A DNA stretch of 64,000 bases, from the NCBI RefSeq assembly GCF_023023025.1, contig NZ_CP095481.1, positions 9,251,001 to 9,315,000 of the forward strand, given 5' to 3'. The DNA is from Amycolatopsis sp. WQ 127309. GTDB taxonomy: Bacteria > Actinomycetota > Actinomycetes > Mycobacteriales > Pseudonocardiaceae. Below are positions 1 to 7,933 of the stretch, in pieces; position 1 is the first letter of the stretch; each line of letters starts with the position of its first letter. The notes below the pieces were generated by a model. That model did not search any database and was not told the origin of the DNA. It saw nothing but the letters and a program-made list of their open reading frames with translations. Both the position numbers and the translations under genes were made by a program.

Positions 1-1
1 A

Positions 2-1825
2 CTGCTCGACGTCCTCACCGGCGAAGGCGGCCTCCGTCCCGCGACGGACGGCGCGAGCCGCGTCGCCGCGACCACCGTCCTCATCGCCGGGACGCCCGAG
101 CTGACCGCGCCGCTCGCGCAGATCCTCGCCCCGGCGGGGTACGCGCGGGTCCAGACGCTCTCCGACGTCGACGGTCCCTTCCCGGTCAACCCGGCCGACG
201 CCGTCGTCGTCGCCGCGTTCACCCACCCGGCGTACTCCGAGCTCACCGCCCTCGACGCGTTCTGCGCCGACCGCGGGGTACGGCTGCTGCCCTTCCGCTG
301 CGAACGCGGCCAGGGCATCGCCGGGCCCGCGATCACCCCCGGCGGCCCCGGCCCCGACTTCGCCGACGTGCTCGACCGGCGGCGGTCCGCGGCCCCCGAC
401 CCGCGCGTGATCGACGCCTTCGCCACCGCCGACCCGCCGCCCGGCCGGCGGTTCCGCCCGATCGACGCCCGCTGGATGCTGACCGTGCTCGCCGTCCAGC
501 TGGAGCGCTGGCTCGCCGGCGAACCCGCCGAGACGACCACCGGCGAGCTCGAGCTCGACCCCGTCCGGCTGAGCGTGCTCCCCCGGCCCGTCCTGCCGTT
601 CCCGGATCGCACCCGCGCGATCGAGGCGCGCGGCCCGCGCCCGGACCTGCTCGTCGACGACCGGACCGGCATCGTGACCGCCGTCCACGAGATCCCGCCC
701 GCTCCCGGCCTGCCCGCACGCCTGAAGGTGTGCGCCGTGGACGTCGCCGACATGCACCGGGTCGCCGACTGGGCCAACGACCGCCGGGCGGTCGGCACGT
801 CGTGGCACGACTTCGACGTCGCCCGCGACGCCGCGATCGGCAAGGCCGTCGAACGCTACTGCGGCAGCTGGCTGCCCGCGGACCGCGAGCTCCGGCACGC
901 CAGCTACCTGCGGCTGTGCCGCCAGGGCGTGCCCGCGCTCGACCCGCGTCGCCTGAACCTCTACTCGCCGCGGCAGTACGCCATCCCCGGGTTCCCCTTC
1001 GCGCCGCTGACGCCCGACACGGAATGCGCGTGGATCGAAGCCTTCTCCCACACGACGCGGGAAGCGCTGTGGGTCCCCGCGTGCCTCGTCTCCGACCGGC
1101 CCGAGCCCGACGGCGCCCGGTTCACCGATCCCCTGCTCGCCGGCCTCGCCGGTGGGACGAGCGGAGAACACGCCGTGACCGCGGGCCTGGAAGCCGTGCT
1201 CGAGCAGGACACGACGATGCTCTGGTGGGCCAACACGCCGCGGTTGCGCCGGCTGCCGGTCCCGGCCGAGCTCCGCGCGCTGATCGCCGACACCGCCGAT
1301 ACCCACGACGTCACGCTGATCCCGCTGGACAACGAGTTCGGCGTCCCGGTCGTCGCGGCGGCCGTGCTCGACCGGGCCCGGCGCCGGCTGTCCATCGGCA
1401 CCGCCACGCGGCCCGGCGCGTTCGAGGCGGCCAAGCAGGCGCTCGCCGACGGGTTCGCGCGGCAGCACGCCGACGCGGCCCTCGACCCGCGGGCCGTGAC
1501 CCGGGTGGCGCCGTGGGTGCTCGACCTGCCGGTGCGTCCGTGGGAAGGGCTTCCGTCGGTGAGCGAACGGGGGCTCAAGGCCTACCGGGAACGCGTCGAG
1601 GAGCGGGGTTTCGAGGTGATCAGCGTCGACCTGACCACGCGGGACGTCGCGAGCGCCGGGTTCCACGCCGCGCACACGATCGTGCCGGGACTGGTGCCCC
1701 GCTTCCCGGCCGGCGCGCCGTTCTGGGGCGACGGGCGGATCCGGCGCGCCGCCGTCGACCTCGGCTGGCGGCCGGCACCGCTGCCCGAGGAGCGGCTGAA
1801 CGTCTTCCCGTTCCCGCACGCGTGA
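2..1825 (+). CDS. YcaO-type TOMM cyclodehydratase, 5' truncated
   Basis: The frame is open from the first bases of the window, so the true start lies outside; 607 residues are visible. Residues 1-115 resemble the E1-like leader-binding part of TOMM (thiazole/oxazole-modified microcin) synthetases. The rest is a YcaO domain: an AIGKAVERY stretch near residue 278 fits the ATP-binding E-x-x-E-R region, and the protein ends in a proline-rich tail (FPFPHA), as YcaO cyclodehydratases do. The family uses ATP to turn Cys/Ser/Thr of a precursor peptide into azolines. No precursor, dehydrogenase or protease gene lies to the right, so any cluster must extend left. A stand-alone YcaO with another role is possible. 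Confidence 0.8.
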   Translation: MLDVLTGEGGLRPATDGASRVAATTVLIAGTPELTAPLAQILAPAGYARVQTLSDVDGPFPVNPADAVVVAAFTHPAYSELTALDAFCADRGVRLLPFRCERGQGIAGPAITPGGPGPDFADVLDRRRSAAPDPRVIDAFATADPPPGRRFRPIDARWMLTVLAVQLERWLAGEPAETTTGELELDPVRLSVLPRPVLPFPDRTRAIEARGPRPDLLVDDRTGIVTAVHEIPPAPGLPARLKVCAVDVADMHRVADWANDRRAVGTSWHDFDVARDAAIGKAVERYCGSWLPADRELRHASYLRLCRQGVPALDPRRLNLYSPRQYAIPGFPFAPLTPDTECAWIEAFSHTTREALWVPACLVSDRPEPDGARFTDPLLAGLAGGTSGEHAVTAGLEAVLEQDTTMLWWANTPRLRRLPVPAELRALIADTADTHDVTLIPLDNEFGVPVVAAAVLDRARRRLSIGTATRPGAFEAAKQALADGFARQHADAALDPRAVTRVAPWVLDLPVRPWEGLPSVSERGLKAYRERVEERGFEVISVDLTTRDVASAGFHAAHTIVPGLVPRFPAGAPFWGDGRIRRAAVDLGWRPAPLPEERLNVFPFPHA

Positions 1826-1829
1826 CGAC

Positions 1830-3059
1830 TCACGCGCGCACGGCTTCGCGTTCCGCGGCCGTGAGCGCGTTCTCCGTCACCACGAAGAGCCCGGCCACGA
1901 CGGCGAAAGCCAGCACGGCCATCACGGCGAACACCACGTGCAGGCCGAGGGTCTGGGAAAGCACACCGGCCGCGAGGGCGCCGAGGGACTTGGTGCCCCA
2001 CGCCACCAGGCGGTAGCTGCTGTTGAGCCGGCCGAGCAGGCGGTCGGGCGTGAGGCGCTGGCGCAGCGACACCATGACGACGTTCGACATCACGATCCCC
2101 AGGCCGCCGAGGAAGAACCCGGCGGCGACGGCGACGGCGTTCGTCGTCACCGCGAGCACGCCGATCGTGAGGCCGCCGGCGAGCCAGGACACCCAGAGCG
2201 TGCCGATCCGGCCGAGCCGGCGCTCCACCGGTTCGGCGAGGAACGACCCGGCGAGGCCGCCCGCCGCGTTGGTGGCCATCACCAGGCCGAAGGCCGGCTC
2301 GGACAGGCCCATCGCCGAGCCCGGGCCGACCGCGTAGAGCACGAACACCGCGAAGGTCGCGCCGGTGGCGAAGTTGAACGTGCCGACCATGACCGAGAAC
2401 GTCCGCAACACCTTGTGCCGCACCAGGAACCGGAGACCTTCGGCGATGTCCGCGCGCAGGGTGGTGTGGCCGGTCCGCTCGATCCGGTGGGTCCCGCGCA
2501 CCAGCAGCAGCGCGGCCACGGCCACCGCCCACAACGCCATCGGCGTCACGAACGCGGCGAGCACCCCGGCCGCGACGAGGAGCCCGGCCAGCGGCGGGCC
2601 GGCGAACTCGTTGGCCGTCTGCTCGGCGGCGTACATCCGGCCGTTGGCGGCCGAGAGCCGCTCCCGCCCGACGACCTGCGGGACGATCGACTGCGCGGCG
2701 GTGTCGTAGACGGTCTCGGCGAACCCGACCCCCGCGGCGACGACGTACAGGGCCCAGATCGAACCGCCGCCGAAGACGGTCATGAGCGTGACGACGGCGA
2801 GCAGCCCGCCGCGGACCAGGTTCGCGCCGAGCATCGCCCGCCGGCGGTCGAGCCGGTCGACCAGCGCGCCGGCGGGCAGCGCGAAGAGCAGCCACGGCAG
2901 GGTGAAGGCGAAGGCCAGCCCGGCGATCAGGGCCGGCGACCGCGTGTAGCCGACGGCCACCAGCGGCAACGCGACCTTCAGGACGCCGTCGGCGAGGCTC
3001 GACAGCCCCGCCGCCGTCCACAGCCGCCAATAGGTGCTGCCCAGGCCCTTCGTCTCCAT
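1830..3059 (-). CDS. MFS transporter, probable drug exporter
   Basis: A 409-residue hydrophobic protein with about 12 membrane segments and the typical MFS loop (DRLDRRRAM) between segments 2 and 3. It resembles the enterobactin exporter-like/MFS_3 group used for efflux of small molecules. It is convergent with the YcaO gene (4-nt gap) and divergent from an ArsR-like regulator across a 34-bp palindrome that lies 13 nt upstream of its start codon, so repression by that neighbour is likely. No clear Shine-Dalgarno sequence precedes the ATG, so the message may be leaderless. Substrate unknown. Confidence 0.85.
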   Translation of the reverse strand: METKGLGSTYWRLWTAAGLSSLADGVLKVALPLVAVGYTRSPALIAGLAFAFTLPWLLFALPAGALVDRLDRRRAMLGANLVRGGLLAVVTLMTVFGGGSIWALYVVAAGVGFAETVYDTAAQSIVPQVVGRERLSAANGRMYAAEQTANEFAGPPLAGLLVAAGVLAAFVTPMALWAVAVAALLLVRGTHRIERTGHTTLRADIAEGLRFLVRHKVLRTFSVMVGTFNFATGATFAVFVLYAVGPGSAMGLSEPAFGLVMATNAAGGLAGSFLAEPVERRLGRIGTLWVSWLAGGLTIGVLAVTTNAVAVAAGFFLGGLGIVMSNVVMVSLRQRLTPDRLLGRLNSSYRLVAWGTKSLGALAAGVLSQTLGLHVVFAVMAVLAFAVVAGLFVVTENALTAAEREAVRA

Positions 3060-3071
3060 GTGATGGAGGAT

Positions 3072-3105
3072 GACACATCGATGGGGAATTCTCCATCGAT
3101 GTGTC
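3072..3105. promoter_or_regulatory. 34-bp palindromic operator between MFS and ArsR-like genes
   Basis: An inverted repeat with 13-bp arms (GACACATCGATGG and its complement) around a GAATTC centre; only one base pair is mismatched. A further ATCGAT copy lies at 3112-3117. It sits exactly between two divergent genes, one encoding a winged-helix repressor. This is the expected place for that repressor's operator; the binding itself is inferred. Confidence 0.75.
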
Positions 3106-3135
3106 GGAACTCGATCGATGGACTACGCTGCGTTC

Positions 3136-3666
3136 ATGACCGAACCCCGCCGGCGGCGGCCGGCGACCCCGCGGGAGGCGAAGGCCCTCGGCCACCCGCT
3201 GCGCCTGCGGATCATGCGGATGTGCCTGGTCGAGGAGCTGACGAACAAGCAGCTCGCCGACCGCCTCGACCGCGATCCCGGCACGGTCCTGCACCACGTG
3301 CGCCAGCTGGTCGCCGCCGGGCTGCTGGAGCCGGCCCCGGTCCGCACGGGGACCAGCGGCGCGCTGGAGAAGCCGTACCGGTCGAACAACGAGACGTGGT
3401 GGCTCGACGGCCCGCTGGCCGGCGCCGACCCCGAGACGCGGTTCGCGCCGATCGAGATCTTCCAGGAGGAGCTGCGGGCCTCGGGCCCGGAGTCGGTGGC
3501 GGTGCACGAGAAGTTCCTGCTGCACCTGTCCCCCGACGAGGTCAAGGAGCTGGACCGGCGCATCCTGGCGGTCCTGGACGAGTACGTGGCCACCGACCAC
3601 GAACGCCTGGACCGCCCGGCCCTGGGCGGGATCTTCGTGCTGCACCACATGAACCCCGGCAGCTGA
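3136..3666 (+). CDS. ArsR-like winged-helix transcriptional regulator
   Basis: A 176-residue protein with an N-terminal winged-helix domain (about residues 10-85: ALGHPLRLRIMRM followed by TNKQLADRL and a VLHHVRQLVAAGLL recognition segment). The C-terminal region would serve as dimer or ligand domain. There is no CxC metal-binding pair of classic ArsR sensors. An in-frame ATG at 3070 lies inside the operator palindrome and is unlikely as the start. ATG 3136, placed 7 nt after a possible -10 (TACGCT), suggests a leaderless message; ATG 3118 is an alternative. It probably represses itself and the divergent exporter. Confidence 0.8.
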   Translation: MTEPRRRRPATPREAKALGHPLRLRIMRMCLVEELTNKQLADRLDRDPGTVLHHVRQLVAAGLLEPAPVRTGTSGALEKPYRSNNETWWLDGPLAGADPETRFAPIEIFQEELRASGPESVAVHEKFLLHLSPDEVKELDRRILAVLDEYVATDHERLDRPALGGIFVLHHMNPGS

Positions 3667-3680
3667 CCCGCTTCCCCCCG

Positions 3681-3739
3681 AAAGCCGTGAATGCCACATT
3701 GAGGGACCTAGTGTCCCTCAATGTGGCATTCACGGCTTT
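3681..3739. terminator. Perfect 27-bp hairpin between convergent genes
   Basis: Two perfectly complementary 27-nt arms (3681-3707 and 3713-3739) flank a CTAGT loop. The structure begins with AAA and ends with TTT, and lies between the ArsR-like gene and the convergent secreted amidase gene, so it can act as a bidirectional terminator. Its unusually long moderate-GC stem suggests it is also a dispersed palindromic repeat of this genome (inference). Confidence 0.7.
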
Positions 3740-3760
3740 GCCGCGGTGTGCGTCAGGAGG

Positions 3761-4531
3761 TCAGTGGTTCACCTTGAACCACGGCTGCGACCAGCCGAGG
3801 TAGGTCTGGCCCCACTTGCTCTTGATCTGCGCGATCGTGGTCTCGGTGTAGGTGCCCGCGCCGTTGATGTCGTTCGACAGGAACTTGCCGCCGCCGATGG
3901 AGATCATCGTGTGGCCCGCGCCGCCGTTGGAGAAGAACGCGAGGCCGCCGGCCGGGACGTCGGTGCTGCCCGCGTGCTTGTACTGGGCCGGGATCTGCGT
4001 CCAGTGCACGTACGCCGTGGTCGAGCCGCTCGCGGAGAAGCCGTAGTTCTGCGCGTTGATGCGGTCGCACCAGCCGTCGTAGGCCGGGTCGTTGTTCGTG
4101 TGCACGCGCGACTTCGCCTTGGCCACGGCCTGGGCGCACGTGTTCGCGTCGCCCAGCCCGGACGTCGAGCAGGTCGCCGCCGGCGGCGTCGGGACGCCGG
4201 TGCAGTCCGGCGCGATGCGGCCGTCGGAGCCGGTGTAGACGTAGGTGTCGGTGATGTAGCCGCCCGGGACGTGGTCCCAGACGGTGCTGGTGCCGTACTT
4301 GCCGGTGACCGACTCGCCGGTGGTCTGGCAGTCGATGTCGACGGCGGTGCCGTCGGCGACCGTGCCGGTCGAGCTCGCGCCCGTGCTCGGCGCCGAGCGC
4401 ACGGTCAGCGGCGCGCCCGAGTCGGTGTGCACCGTGCCGGTGGCCGCGAGCGCCGGGGTGGCGCCGGCCAGCACGATCGCCGCGGCGATGCCGACCACCC
4501 CGGCCGCCCGCTTGCCGATGCGAATCCTCAT
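3761..4531 (-). CDS. Secreted SH3/CHAP-like amidase-type protein
   Basis: A 256-residue protein starting at ATG 4531, preceded by a GGAGG ribosome binding site. Residues 1-28 form a signal peptide ending ALA. Residues 32-100 look like a bacterial SH3 domain (LTVRSAPSTGA, then a YITDTYVYTG end). Residues 120-256 resemble a CHAP/NlpC-type cysteine peptidase or amidase: a Cys in YDGWCDR and a His in GAGHTMISIGGG could be the catalytic pair. Such proteins act on peptidoglycan outside the membrane. The upstream extension to 4822 has no support. The amidase assignment is tentative because the domain is divergent. Confidence 0.75.
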   Translation of the reverse strand: MRIRIGKRAAGVVGIAAAIVLAGATPALAATGTVHTDSGAPLTVRSAPSTGASSTGTVADGTAVDIDCQTTGESVTGKYGTSTVWDHVPGGYITDTYVYTGSDGRIAPDCTGVPTPPAATCSTSGLGDANTCAQAVAKAKSRVHTNNDPAYDGWCDRINAQNYGFSASGSTTAYVHWTQIPAQYKHAGSTDVPAGGLAFFSNGGAGHTMISIGGGKFLSNDINGAGTYTETTIAQIKSKWGQTYLGWSQPWFKVNH

Positions 4532-4630
4532 GAGTCCGTCCTCCGTCGTTTGCGTGGTGCCGACAGAGTGACGAGCGCCGGTACAAGCCCCGTACAAACG
4601 CCCGGGCGGCTCGTGGAGATACGGCAAAAA

Positions 4631-4664
4631 GGACAGGCCCCGCCGGGGAAGGCGGGGCCTGTCC
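4631..4664 (-). terminator. Intrinsic terminator of the das operon
   Basis: A 14-bp perfect GC-rich stem (GGACAGGCCCCGCC, 6-nt loop, complement) is followed on the minus strand by TTTTT. It lies 13 nt beyond the stop codon of the hexosaminidase gene, the last gene of the operon. Confidence 0.9.
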
Positions 4665-4676
4665 GGTGAAGCGAAC

Positions 4677-6116
4677 TCAGGCCAGGTACTCGGCCGCCGC
4701 GCGCAGGCTGACGTACGAGCCGCTGAACGTGTCCAGCCGCGGGCCGTCCCCGGTGACCGGTCCCGGCGCGCCCGTCTCGACGCGGATGAAGTCCACAGTG
4801 GACAGCGCCGCCAGCAGGTCACGCACCCCCGGGTGCCGGTGCGCCTCGCGCGTCACGACGACGACGCTCGAGAACCCTTGCGCCGCTTCGAGGATCACGT
4901 CGAGGTCGGCCGGGCCGGCGGTGATCGCCCGCGTCCCCGGCACCAGCTCGGCCAGGTGCGCGCCGAGGCCCCACGGCATCGGGCCGGCCGCGATGGTCGG
5001 CTCGGTCTGGACGTCCACCACCAGGGGCGGGCCGTCCAGCCGCGGCTCGCCGGTGACGCGCAGGGCCTTGCGGGCCGCTTCCAGCCCGAGCCGGCGGTCG
5101 ACCGGGCCGACCGTCGCCGGGGCCGGGTCGGTGCCCAGCGACGCCGTCCGCTCGGCCGCGTCCGCCAGCCGTTCGAGGGGCAGCTCCCCCGACGCCACCG
5201 CGGCCACGATCGCCGCGTTGATGGCGTCCAGGGCGTCGGCCTCGAAGGCCGCACCGCCGATGCAGAGCGCGTCCGCGCCGGCGATCAGCGCCCGGACCGC
5301 CGAGTGGCCGAGACCGTCGTGGCGGCCGTACGCGCCGGACACCGCGCCCATCTCCAGCGCGTCGGTGATGATCGCGCCGGTGAAGCCCAGCTCGCCGCGC
5401 AGGACGTCGGTGAGCGCCACCCGGTTGAGCGTGGCCGGTTCGTCGCCCCAGGCCCGCACGACCAGGTGACCGGTCATCACCGCGCGCACGCCGGCCCGGA
5501 TCGCCGCGGCGAACGGGACCAGCTCGATCTCACGCAGCTCTTCCGGCGTCCGCGGCAGCACCGGCAGCGCGACGTGCGAGTCCTCCGTCGCCGCGCCGTG
5601 GCCCGGGAAGTGCTTGGCGCACGCCGCGACGCCGTACTTCTGCAGGCCGGTGACGTACGCCGCGACGTGCGGCGACGCCTTCACCGGGTCGGACCCGAAC
5701 GCCCGGACGCCGATGATCGGGTCCTCGGCCGCCAGGGTCAGGTCCGCGCACGGCGCCAGGTTGATCGTGACGCCGCAGGCCGCGAGCCGTTCGCCCAGCG
5801 CGGCGGCGACCGCCGTGGTCAGCTCCGGGTCGTCGGCCGCGCCGAGGGCCAGCGGCCCCGGCACGAACGACCCGGTGTTCACGTCGAGGCGGGTGACGTC
5901 GCCACCCTCCTCGTCGATGCCGACGACGACGCCGTCACGCTCACCCCGCAGCTGGGCGGTGAGCGCGGCGACCTGCTCGTCGTCGACGACGTTGCGGCCG
6001 AACAGGATCACCCCGCCGAGCCCGTCGGCGACGCGGCCGCGCAGCCAGGCGGGTGCGGTGGTCCCGGCGAACCCGGGCAGGAGGACGGCCTCGGCGAGTT
6101 TCTCGGGTGAAGACAA
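4677..6116 (-). CDS. dasD: GH3 beta-N-acetylhexosaminidase
   Basis: A 479-residue cytoplasmic enzyme with no signal peptide. The GH3 N-terminal barrel is clear: GVVVGIDEEGGDV near residue 60, KHFPGHG near residue 165 with DSH a few residues later (the His/Asp acid-base loop of NagZ-type enzymes), and a TDALEM motif carrying the expected nucleophile Asp. It would cleave N-acetylglucosamine from chitobiose or peptidoglycan fragments imported by the transporter encoded just upstream; the gap to the permease gene is 3 nt, so they are cotranscribed. The order matches the dasABC-dasD arrangement known from Streptomyces. NagZ muropeptide recycling is an alternative role. Confidence 0.88.
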   Translation of the reverse strand: MSSPEKLAEAVLLPGFAGTTAPAWLRGRVADGLGGVILFGRNVVDDEQVAALTAQLRGERDGVVVGIDEEGGDVTRLDVNTGSFVPGPLALGAADDPELTTAVAAALGERLAACGVTINLAPCADLTLAAEDPIIGVRAFGSDPVKASPHVAAYVTGLQKYGVAACAKHFPGHGAATEDSHVALPVLPRTPEELREIELVPFAAAIRAGVRAVMTGHLVVRAWGDEPATLNRVALTDVLRGELGFTGAIITDALEMGAVSGAYGRHDGLGHSAVRALIAGADALCIGGAAFEADALDAINAAIVAAVASGELPLERLADAAERTASLGTDPAPATVGPVDRRLGLEAARKALRVTGEPRLDGPPLVVDVQTEPTIAAGPMPWGLGAHLAELVPGTRAITAGPADLDVILEAAQGFSSVVVVTREAHRHPGVRDLLAALSTVDFIRVETGAPGPVTGDGPRLDTFSGSYVSLRAAAEYLA

Positions 6117-6119
6117 CAG

Positions 6120-6950
6120 CTACCCCTTCACGGCGCCGGCGGTCACGCCGGACACGAGCTTGCGCTGCACGATCAGGAAGAACACCAGCGCCGGGATCGC
6201 GTAGATCACCGACGCGGCCATCACGCCGCCCCAGTCGGTGGCGAACGCCGTGCGGAACGACGCCAGCCACACCGGCAGCGTCTCCTTCTGCTTGTCCCTG
6301 ATGAACACCAGGGCGAACAGGTACTCGTTCCACGCCGTGATGAAGCTGAACACCGACGTCGTGACCAGCCCCGGCCCGAGCAGCGGCAGCGTCACCCGGC
6401 GGAACGCGCCGGTCTGGCTGCAGCCGTCGATCATCGCGGCCTCTTCCAGCTCGTACGGGATCCCGTTGACGAAGCCGTAGAGCATCCAGACCGTGAACGG
6501 CAGCGTGGTGGCGAAGTAGATCAGCAGCAGCGACGGCAGCGTGTTGAGCAGCCCGGCGTCCCGCATCAGCAGGAACAGCGGGATGAACAGCGCCGACACC
6601 GGCGCCAGCTGCGCCACCATGACCAGGACCAGGAAGCCCTTGCGGCCGGTGAACCGCAGCCGCGAGAGCGGGATGGCCGCCAGCGTCCCCGCGACCAGCG
6701 CGCACAGCACCGACCCGACCGTGACGATCAGGCTGTTGAGCAGGTAGGTCGGGAAGTTGTCCTTGGTCAGCGCGGTGGCGAAGTTGCCGAAGGAGAACGA
6801 CGTCGGGATCAGGTCGTACTTCGGCGAGAGGATCTCACCGGGCGTGCGCAGCGACGTGACGAACATCCAGTACGTCGGGAAGACGACCGCCAGCGCCACG
6901 AGGAGGCCGACGACCGAGAGCACGATTCGCTGTGACAGCGACTTCTTCAC
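6120..6950 (-). CDS. dasC: Sugar ABC transporter permease (MalG/DasC family)
   Basis: A 276-residue inner-membrane protein with six predicted segments. The EAA loop that contacts the ATPase is visible as EEAAMIDGCSQTGAFRRVTLP. It pairs with the upstream permease, whose stop overlaps this start by 4 nt (ATGA). As in other CUT1 systems of this class no ATPase gene is present, so a shared ATPase (MsiK-like) encoded elsewhere is probably used. Chitobiose as substrate is inferred from the adjacent hexosaminidase and DasR-type site. Confidence 0.85.
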   Translation of the reverse strand: MKKSLSQRIVLSVVGLLVALAVVFPTYWMFVTSLRTPGEILSPKYDLIPTSFSFGNFATALTKDNFPTYLLNSLIVTVGSVLCALVAGTLAAIPLSRLRFTGRKGFLVLVMVAQLAPVSALFIPLFLLMRDAGLLNTLPSLLLIYFATTLPFTVWMLYGFVNGIPYELEEAAMIDGCSQTGAFRRVTLPLLGPGLVTTSVFSFITAWNEYLFALVFIRDKQKETLPVWLASFRTAFATDWGGVMAASVIYAIPALVFFLIVQRKLVSGVTAGAVKG

Positions 6951-7933
6951 GCCAGATCACCTTCCTTGGTCCGGGTGAGCAGCTGGATGTACCGGCCGGT
7001 GATGAGGGCCAGCACGATCAGCATCAGGGTCGCGATCGCGCCCGCCGCGCCGAAGTGGTTGCCCGCGATGCCCTTGAGGTACAGCACGACGGCCAGCGTG
7101 GTGCTCCCGCCGTCCGGGCCGCCCTCGCGGATCGCCCAGATCTGGGCGAAGGCGTTGAAGTCCCACAACACCGACAGGAAGGTCACCATGGTGGTGATCG
7201 GCCGGATGGCGGGCCAGGTGACCGCGCGGAACGTCTGCCACGGCCCGGCGCCGTCGATGCCGGCGGCCTCGTACTGCTCGCGCGGGACGCCGATGAGCCC
7301 CGCGTAGAGCGAGAACGTCACGAACGGCACGGCCTGCCAGACGATGAGCAGCCCGATCACCGACAGCGTGCTCGGGCCGCTGGAGAACCAGGAGAACCCG
7401 ATGAAGCTGTGGAACCCGAGCCGGTCGAGGGTCTTGTTGAGGATGCCGTACTGCTCGTCGAAGATCCACTGGAACACCGTGGTCGTCGCGATCACCGGGG
7501 TCGCCCAGGCCAGCACGAGCGTCACCTGCACGATGATCCGCACGACCGGGTCGAGGTGGCGCATCAGCACGGCCAGCAGCAGGCCACCGACGATGGTGGC
7601 GGCCACGATGGACGCGGTGAACACCAGCGTCCGGACCGTGATGGTCCAGAACTCCGGGTCCGACAGCGTGTTGGTGTAGTTGTCGAAGCCGATCCACACG
7701 GTCTTGCCGGAGATCAGCTGGCCGATGTCGAGCTTGCGGAAACTGATCGCGAGCACCTGGACCAGCGGCCAGGCGAGCAGCACGAGGATCGCGGCGAGCG
7801 CGGGCAGGAGCAGCAGGTACGGGAGGATCCGGTCGCCGAACCGGCCCTTCCTGCGCTTCTTGGCCCGCGTGGCGCGCGGCGATGCCGGCGGGGTCGCCCC
7901 CGCCGGCATCGTCACATTGGCGGTCGCTGTCAT
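6947..7933 (-). CDS. dasB: Sugar ABC transporter permease (MalF/DasB family)
   Basis: A 328-residue membrane protein. A basic N-terminal stretch (RATRAKKRRKGR) is followed by six predicted membrane helices, with the EAA loop YEAAGIDGAGPWQTFRAVTWP near residue 230. It overlaps both neighbours by 4 nt, so translation of the three transport genes is coupled. Together with the second permease it forms the membrane channel of a CUT1 carbohydrate importer. Confidence 0.85.
   Translation of the reverse strand: MTATANVTMPAGATPPASPRATRAKKRRKGRFGDRILPYLLLLPALAAILVLLAWPLVQVLAISFRKLDIGQLISGKTVWIGFDNYTNTLSDPEFWTITVRTLVFTASIVAATIVGGLLLAVLMRHLDPVVRIIVQVTLVLAWATPVIATTTVFQWIFDEQYGILNKTLDRLGFHSFIGFSWFSSGPSTLSVIGLLIVWQAVPFVTFSLYAGLIGVPREQYEAAGIDGAGPWQTFRAVTWPAIRPITTMVTFLSVLWDFNAFAQIWAIREGGPDGGSTTLAVVLYLKGIAGNHFGAAGAIATLMLIVLALITGRYIQLLTRTKEGDLA

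Noticed and set aside
3070..3135. Upstream ATG 3070 as start of the ArsR-like gene
   Set aside because: It lies inside the operator palindrome and has no spaced ribosome binding site; the conserved domain begins after ATG 3136.
4620..4670. Riboswitch or small RNA between the amidase and das genes
   Set aside because: The only structure is a simple stem followed by T residues on the minus strand, which is a terminator.
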